From contig DAOPYE010000029.1 in the NCBI GenBank assembly GCA_035352715.1, positions 1-27,321 on the forward strand: a stretch of DNA of 27,321 nucleotides. The letters run 5' to 3'. The DNA is from DAOPYE01 sp035352715 (GTDB lineage: Bacteria; Acidobacteriota; Holophagae; Holophagales; Holophagaceae). The notes under the pieces are model-generated. The model did no database searches, was not told the DNA's origin, and worked only from the letters and a program-made list of their open reading frames with translations. Below, in pieces: positions 23,803 to 27,321 of this stretch. A program made the translations under genes and the position numbers. Numbering within the stretch: position 1 is the first letter of the stretch; each line of letters begins with the position of its first letter.

Positions 23803-24063
23803 ATGCTCGTCATCACCCGGAAGATGGATCAGTCCATCATCATCAACGGCAATATCGAGGTGATCGTCACGGGCATCACGAAGGACGGAGTTCGCCTGGG
23901 GATCAATGCGCCGAAGGATGTCCAGGTCCACCGCCGGGAGGTCTTCGAGGCCATCGCGGAAGCCAATCGGGCCGCCAGCGCCCAGGCCGAGCCCGCCATC
24001 CAGGGGGCGGCTGCCTTGCTGCGCCAAAAGCTGCCTCAAGTCCGGGTCGTGAAAGGACGATAA
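23803..24063 (+). CDS. csrA: Carbon storage regulator CsrA with extended C-terminal tail
   Basis: CsrA is a dimeric RNA-binding protein that represses translation at GGA motifs, including flagellin mRNA where FliW is its antagonist. The core MLVITRKMDQSIIINGNIEV, then GVRLGINAPKDVQVHRREVF, is intact, including the His-Arg-Arg-Glu segment that contacts RNA. The chain is 86 residues, against about 61 in E. coli and about 74 in Bacillus; the extra tail (IAEANRAASAQAEPAIQGA to VRVVKGR) fits CsrA proteins that use a C-terminal extension to bind FliW. AGGGGAA lies upstream of the ATG and contains a GGA, so autoregulation is possible. Confidence 0.95.
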   Translation: MLVITRKMDQSIIINGNIEVIVTGITKDGVRLGINAPKDVQVHRREVFEAIAEANRAASAQAEPAIQGAAALLRQKLPQVRVVKGR

Positions 24064-24082
24064 GAGAAGGCCGAGGTCTACC

Positions 24083-24262
24083 ATGGACGTTTCGACCATC
24101 GCTTCCAATGCCGCCAATTCCAGCAGTGAGCTCTCTGCGTCCCAGTACGGGACCAGCGTGATGCGCAAGGTGTTGGATATCCAGGCTGTCCAGGGGGCCC
24201 AACTGGCGCAGATGGTGGCCCAGGCCAACGGCCTTGGCCAGAATCTCAACGTAACGGCCTAG
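24083..24262 (+). CDS. YjfB-like putative motility protein (59 aa)
   Basis: This short gene encodes MDVSTIASNAANSSS, then VMRKVLDIQAVQGAQLAQMV, ending GLGQNLNVTA. The pattern (MD.S.IAS, a central LD.Q..QGAQLAQM helix, and a C-terminal LG.NL.V) matches the YjfB family (Pfam putative motility protein). YjfB-family members are about 60 residues with no known biochemical activity. GAGGT seven bases before the ATG is the ribosome-binding site. It starts 19 bases after csrA and is in the same operon as the fliW and csrA genes. Confidence 0.8.
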   Translation: MDVSTIASNAANSSSELSASQYGTSVMRKVLDIQAVQGAQLAQMVAQANGLGQNLNVTA

Positions 24263-24306
24263 CTAGCGCGCCGAGTGCCTGTTCCTTTCTCGTGGAGGAG
24301 GTTCGC

Positions 24307-24498
24307 ATGAAAGTGTCCAACGCGGCTCAGACCCAGCCCAACACGGCCACGACGAGTGCTCAGCAGACCCGTCTCCAGGAGCAGAAGCGGGTGCAGCAGG
24401 ATCAGCAGAAGGCCCAGCAGGCCGCGGGAGCTGCCCAGCCGGAAGCCCCCAAGGTCAAGCCTCAGCAGCTTGGGAACAACATCGACGTCAAGGCCTAA
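24307..24498 (+). CDS. Small Gln/Ala-rich protein with YjfB-like C-terminal tail (63 aa)
   Basis: The protein begins MKVSNAAQTQPNTATTSAQQ, runs through a Gln/Lys-rich predicted helix (QEQKRVQQDQQKAQQAAGAA), and ends QQLGNNIDVKA. That C-terminus parallels the YjfB-like protein 45 bases upstream (LGQNLNVTA), although the rest is unrelated. GGAGGAGG five bases before the ATG is the strongest ribosome-binding site in this operon and holds two GGA triplets that CsrA could bind; a start five codons earlier would read through it and is unlikely. Function unknown; operon context implies a motility or CsrA-regulated role. Confidence 0.7.
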   Translation: MKVSNAAQTQPNTATTSAQQTRLQEQKRVQQDQQKAQQAAGAAQPEAPKVKPQQLGNNIDVKA

Positions 24499-24520
24499 GC
24501 TTGGCTTCGTGAGGGTCTGA

Positions 24521-25063
24521 TCATCGGAACGCGCTAGGCGGCGCATCCTTCCATGCGCCGCCTAGCAGCAGCGTGGTTACGGGGACATGGGACACTTTGA
24601 CGCCGCGGTGGCTCATGCAGGTGTGCTCAGCCACCAGCTTTACGGCCCAGGCCTGGGGCTTCAGGTGTTGCTGCAGGGCGTCGAAGATCTGGTGCGTCAT
24701 GCGCTCCTGGACCTGAAGGCGATTGGCAAAGGCGTTCAGGATGCGCACAAGCTTGGATAGGCCGACCGTTCCGTGCTCTCCCGGCAGGTAGCCGATGCTG
24801 GCGTGGCCCGAAAAGGGCGCTAGGTGGTGTTCGCAGGTGCTGACGAAAGGGATGTTTTCCAGGATGACGGGGCAGGGCGCCAGATCGCCCGGCAGGGGCT
24901 GGAGCTCCATGCCGATATCGACGTGGTATCCCGCCAAGCGTTCGCGCCAGTAATCCGCAACGCGGGTGGGCGTTTCCAGCAATTCCGGGGCGTGGGGATC
25001 CGCGCCCATGGCGGCCAGCAGTTCCCGGACGGCCCGGGCGGCGCGTTCTTCGTCGAAGATCAT
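24521..25063 (-). CDS. folE: GTP cyclohydrolase I
   Basis: FolE converts GTP to 7,8-dihydroneopterin triphosphate, the first step of folate (and, via related paths, queuosine/biopterin) synthesis. The 180-residue protein has the Zn ligands in STCEHHLAPF (Cys and His) and HTCMSHRG (Cys), with GLSKLVRI and RLQVQERMTHQI as further signatures. The start is the ATG preceded by AGGAG; an in-frame ATG six codons earlier is less likely. The last 13 or so residues (GGAWKDAPPSAFR) are encoded by a 14-bp terminator-like hairpin. The gene is 14 bases downstream of a same-strand Gln/Ala-rich gene and convergent with the FliW-CsrA operon. Confidence 0.93.
   Translation of the reverse strand: MIFDEERAARAVRELLAAMGADPHAPELLETPTRVADYWRERLAGYHVDIGMELQPLPGDLAPCPVILENIPFVSTCEHHLAPFSGHASIGYLPGEHGTVGLSKLVRILNAFANRLQVQERMTHQIFDALQQHLKPQAWAVKLVAEHTCMSHRGVKVSHVPVTTLLLGGAWKDAPPSAFR
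24533..24566. terminator. Terminator-like hairpin inside the 3' end of folE
   Basis: A perfect 14-bp stem (GCTAGGCGGCGCAT at 24533-24546 paired with 24553-24566) with a 6-base loop lies 34 bases after the last plus-strand gene of the motility operon and inside the last codons of folE. No T-run follows on either strand. It probably ends the plus-strand transcript. Confidence 0.65.
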
Positions 25064-25077
25064 GGAAACTCCTGGAT

Positions 25078-25563
25078 TCAAGCCATCAGATCCAGCGAAT
25101 CCGAAGCGCTGGGCTCCGAAGACAGGATCTGCTGAATCACAGCGTAGCTTCCATTGACCGTGGCGGCGAAATTCATGGCGGGGGCAAAGGCGGATTGGCC
25201 CATGGCCTGACCGTTGGCGAATGCGCTGGCCGCGCTGATCGCAGAGGTCGCCTGCACCTGGTTCTGCTCCATCATGGCGGCCAACGCGTCCTGGCTGGGC
25301 GAAGCCGGGATGATTGAGGCCAGTGGAGCCATGAACGCCTGTTCTTGAAGGGCGGCGGTGGATTCCGGGGTCTTGCGCTTTTCTGTTTCCTGGCGAACCC
25401 GTTCATACATGCCGGTGGCGTCTTGAGCGCGGGTGGCCTCGGCGGCTGGGTCCTGGGCAGTCTGATCCTGGACGGCCTGGGCTTGTGCGGCCTGCTCCTG
25501 CGCGAGAAGACGCGCGGTCATGGTGCGGGTGGACGCTGGGGATGAAGTTGCGCTGATGCTCAT
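25078..25563 (-). CDS. Ala/Gln-rich protein of unknown function (161 aa)
   Basis: Starts MSISATSSPASTRTMTARLL, with no signal peptide, followed by a Gln/Ala-rich stretch likely to be helical (AQEQAAQAQAVQDQTAQDPA) and a C-terminal half with Met/Ala/Ser-rich segments (SPSQDALAAMMEQNQVQA, MGQSAFAPAMNFA) ending SDSLDLMA. I recognise no family. Its composition resembles the small Gln-rich protein of the motility operon across the terminator. It ends 14 bases before the folE start, with the folE ribosome-binding site just after its stop, so the two may be co-transcribed. Upstream, 63 bases separate it from the RluA-family gene on the same strand. No clear ribosome-binding site precedes the ATG. 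Confidence 0.6.
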   Translation of the reverse strand: MSISATSSPASTRTMTARLLAQEQAAQAQAVQDQTAQDPAAEATRAQDATGMYERVRQETEKRKTPESTAALQEQAFMAPLASIIPASPSQDALAAMMEQNQVQATSAISAASAFANGQAMGQSAFAPAMNFAATVNGSYAVIQQILSSEPSASDSLDLMA

Positions 25564-25626
25564 GGCTCGAAATTGGAAAATGGAGATCGAGTATAGCCGA
25601 TCTGACGCCTCCCGGCGGTTGTTGTC

Positions 25627-26535
25627 TCAGGAATTCAATTCATGGCTCGTCTTCAGCTCCGATGGCACTGGAGCCTTCAGTTCCAGGAGTTCGCCCGAGG
25701 CAGGATGGGGAAATCGCAGGCGCATGGCGTGAAGGAAATAGCCACCGTCTCCCGGCACGGCGAGGCCATTGGGATGGGGGCCACCGCCTGCGACGTAAAG
25801 GGGATCGCCCACCAACGGATGGCCGATGGAGGCCATGTGGATGCGGATCTGGTGGGGCCTTCCGGTCTGGATCTCCACTTCAAAAAGCGTATGGGTGTCG
25901 TGGCGTTCGATGACTCTGGCGATGCTGAGCGAAGGTTTCCCATTCGGTGTGGCGGCATGCAACTGCCCCAGGCGCGGGTGGGGCACCAACCCAATGGGGG
26001 TGGTGATTCGATGGATGTCTTGCCTGGAGATGCCCCTGGCCAGGGCCCGGTAGATCTTTTGGACTCCGTTAGTACGCCAAGCGATTTGAAGCTCGGCAGC
26101 GGCCGCATGGGTGCGGGCGAAAAGCACGATGCCCGATGTCTCGCGGCCCAGCCGATGCATGGGAACGGCTTCTGGGAAAATCTGTTGGACTCGCATGAGA
26201 AGTGTTTGCTGTAGGAACCCCCCGCTGGGCAGGGTGGGCAGGCCCCTTGGCTTGATCGCCGCGATCATCCAGGCGTCCTCGAACAGGATCTCGCAACCCT
26301 CTGGGGCCTCAGGTTCCTCCCAGGGTGGGCGGTTCCATTGCAGCCACTGGCCCGGGTGCAGCGGGAGGTCTGCGCCGCAGTTCCTTCCGTCCAATTCGAT
26401 TTCGCCCTGCGCCATGCGCTCGCGCCATTGGGTGGCATCCGAGTGCGGGTGGCGCTTCGCCAGATGGCTCAGGACGGATTCTCCCTTCGCCTGGATCTGT
26501 TCGCGGTATGCATATCCCGAATTGATGAATGGCAT
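25627..26535 (-). CDS. RluA-family pseudouridine synthase with catalytic Asp replaced by Gly
   Basis: This 302-residue protein has an S4-like N-terminal segment (about residues 15-65, VLSHLAKRHP, GEIELDGR) and an RluA-type catalytic domain. Motifs: ILFEDAWMIAAIKPRGLPT, then MHRLGRETSGIVLFART where active RluA enzymes have HRLDR; the catalytic Asp position is Gly130 (codon GGC). QKIYRALARG, TGRPHQIRIHMASIGHPLVGDPLY and FLHAMRLRFPHP complete the family pattern. RluA enzymes isomerise uridine in rRNA or tRNA through that Asp, so activity is doubtful unless another residue substitutes. Some RluA-like proteins appear to share this HRLGR form. Start at the first ATG with a GGAAAG sequence upstream. 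Confidence 0.85.
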   Translation of the reverse strand: MPFINSGYAYREQIQAKGESVLSHLAKRHPHSDATQWRERMAQGEIELDGRNCGADLPLHPGQWLQWNRPPWEEPEAPEGCEILFEDAWMIAAIKPRGLPTLPSGGFLQQTLLMRVQQIFPEAVPMHRLGRETSGIVLFARTHAAAAELQIAWRTNGVQKIYRALARGISRQDIHRITTPIGLVPHPRLGQLHAATPNGKPSLSIARVIERHDTHTLFEVEIQTGRPHQIRIHMASIGHPLVGDPLYVAGGGPHPNGLAVPGDGGYFLHAMRLRFPHPASGELLELKAPVPSELKTSHELNS

Positions 26536-26701
26536 CGGATCTTTCCGGAGGGCGCACCCTCGCTTTACAAGATTGTTGCAGGCCAGTGTTCAGAAAGGCT
26601 CCAGCGATGTCAGGATAGGGATGTCGGATTTTTGACTTGATCAAAATTCGTCTCCATCTAGGCTGTTTACAAACCCTTCAGTGACCCTTTTCTGGTCGTT
26701 C

Positions 26702-27321
26702 ATGAGCCCACTTCCTCGCCTGCATTGGTCAACCCTTGGCGATGCCTCCCAGGGGATGGAACACGCCTGGGCCGGCGTCTGGGCCGTGACCCTGGATCGC
26801 AGCGCCGCACCCGCGCTTCCCCCGGAAGAAACGGATCTTTGGGTGATCAGCGCTGCGGCGGCGGAACCTCCGCCGGTGCTGGCCCGGGGGGTGGCCGAGG
26901 TGGGGGCGCTGCCGATCCTGCTGGTGCGCGATCCCAAGGCTGCGCCGCTTTCTCCGCAAGCGCTCGCCGCGTGGGGAGCGCTGGGAAGCGTGCGCTGGGG
27001 ATTGATCTCCAGTGATCCTCCCTCCTCCGGATTGCGGCCGCTGGCCGTGCGCGAAGCCCCGCTGACCGCCTCGCAGGCCCTTTCGCTCGGGCTGGTGGGC
27101 ATCGGTCCCGCCATGCAGGCGGTGCTGGCCAAGGCGCGCGCCGCTGCTGCCACGCGGGCGACGGTGCTGATTTCCGGCGAAAGCGGCACGGGCAAAGAGG
27201 TCGTCGCCCGCGCCGTCCATCGCATGAGTGCCGACGCGGATCAACCCTTCGTGCCCGTCCACTGCGGTGCCATCCCCGAGAACCTGATCGAGAGCGAGCT
27301 GTTCGGCCACGTCAAAGGCGC
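26702..27321 (+). CDS. Sigma-54-dependent transcriptional activator (N-terminal part, truncated by window end)
   Basis: The frame runs off the right edge after 206 complete codons. Residues 159-166 (GESGTGKE, Walker A) and the end of the visible part (IESELFGHVKG, which in the family leads into the GAFTGA loop) identify an NtrC-type AAA+ domain that remodels sigma-54 RNA polymerase. The preceding ~130 residues resemble a degenerate receiver-like fold (TDLWVISAAAAEPPPVLARG, LPILLVRDP) without a clear phospho-accepting Asp, as in FleQ-type regulators. The start gives MSPLPRLHWSTLGD; there is no clear ribosome-binding site. The divergent RluA-family gene is 166 bases away, and a possible -35 TTGACT lies at 26632 without a good -10. 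Confidence 0.88.
   Translation, partial: MSPLPRLHWSTLGDASQGMEHAWAGVWAVTLDRSAAPALPPEETDLWVISAAAAEPPPVLARGVAEVGALPILLVRDPKAAPLSPQALAAWGALGSVRWGLISSDPPSSGLRPLAVREAPLTASQALSLGLVGIGPAMQAVLAKARAAAATRATVLISGESGTGKEVVARAVHRMSADADQPFVPVHCGAIPENLIESELFGHVKG

Noticed and set aside
26632..26660. Possible promoter for the sigma-54 activator (TTGACT, 17-base spacer, CATCTA)
   Set aside because: The -35 is good but the -10 matches only two positions.

Overview
The window is a GC-rich bacterial chromosome segment, densely coded, with almost every base between genes accounted for by short leaders or hairpins. The gene set (acidobacterial-style TonB-dependent receptor end, FliW-CsrA motility switch, yeast-type LeuA, large secreted lipoproteins, sigma-54 activator) suggests a Gram-negative, probably motile bacterium. 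My best guess is Acidobacteriota, class Holophagae (Geothrix-like), but this is inference from style and context, not a database match. No tRNA, rRNA, CRISPR array, transposase or prophage gene was found; the region looks like core genome with lineage-specific genes mixed in.

Layout. (1) 2-1216: the C-terminal end of an outer-membrane receptor and a small outer-membrane beta-barrel protein, followed by two strong hairpins and a 247-base stretch with no recognised gene. (2) 1598-3552: divergent rpe and ftsW. (3) 3623-6508: a 961-residue secreted protein of unknown function, ending at a 15-bp bidirectional terminator. (4) 13682 down to 6599, minus strand: sanA-like gene, thiolase, fused aconitase/isopropylmalate isomerase, PQQ-type beta-propeller and leuA. 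leuA is preceded by a leucine-rich 21-codon leader ORF, a possible antiterminator pairing and a terminator hairpin, which together look like classic ribosome-mediated attenuation. (5) 13736-21230, plus strand: a 1104-residue lipoprotein with what appears to be a metal-site-degenerate CehA-like PHP domain, then dnaB, a HAD phosphatase and recG; the first three are joined by start/stop overlaps. (6) 21239-21978, minus: a small secreted protein whose ribosome-binding site lies in a hairpin, and a half-size GDT1/UPF0016 membrane protein. (7) 22041-24498, plus: RNase D, then a motility-control group made of a tandem-duplicated FliW, CsrA with a long C-terminal tail, a YjfB-like 59-residue protein and a second tiny Gln-rich protein with the same C-terminal signature. 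(8) 26535 down to 24521, minus: RluA-family pseudouridine synthase lacking the usual catalytic Asp, an Ala/Gln-rich protein, and folE. (9) 26702 to the end: the N-terminal part of a sigma-54 activator with a divergent N-terminal domain.

Most notable: the two-domain FliW next to CsrA (one polypeptide that could occupy both sites of a CsrA dimer), the complete leu attenuator, and three enzyme-family members (thiolase, RluA synthase, PHP-like lipoprotein) whose hallmark catalytic or metal residues are replaced. All family assignments are from reading motifs; no searches or folding programs were run.
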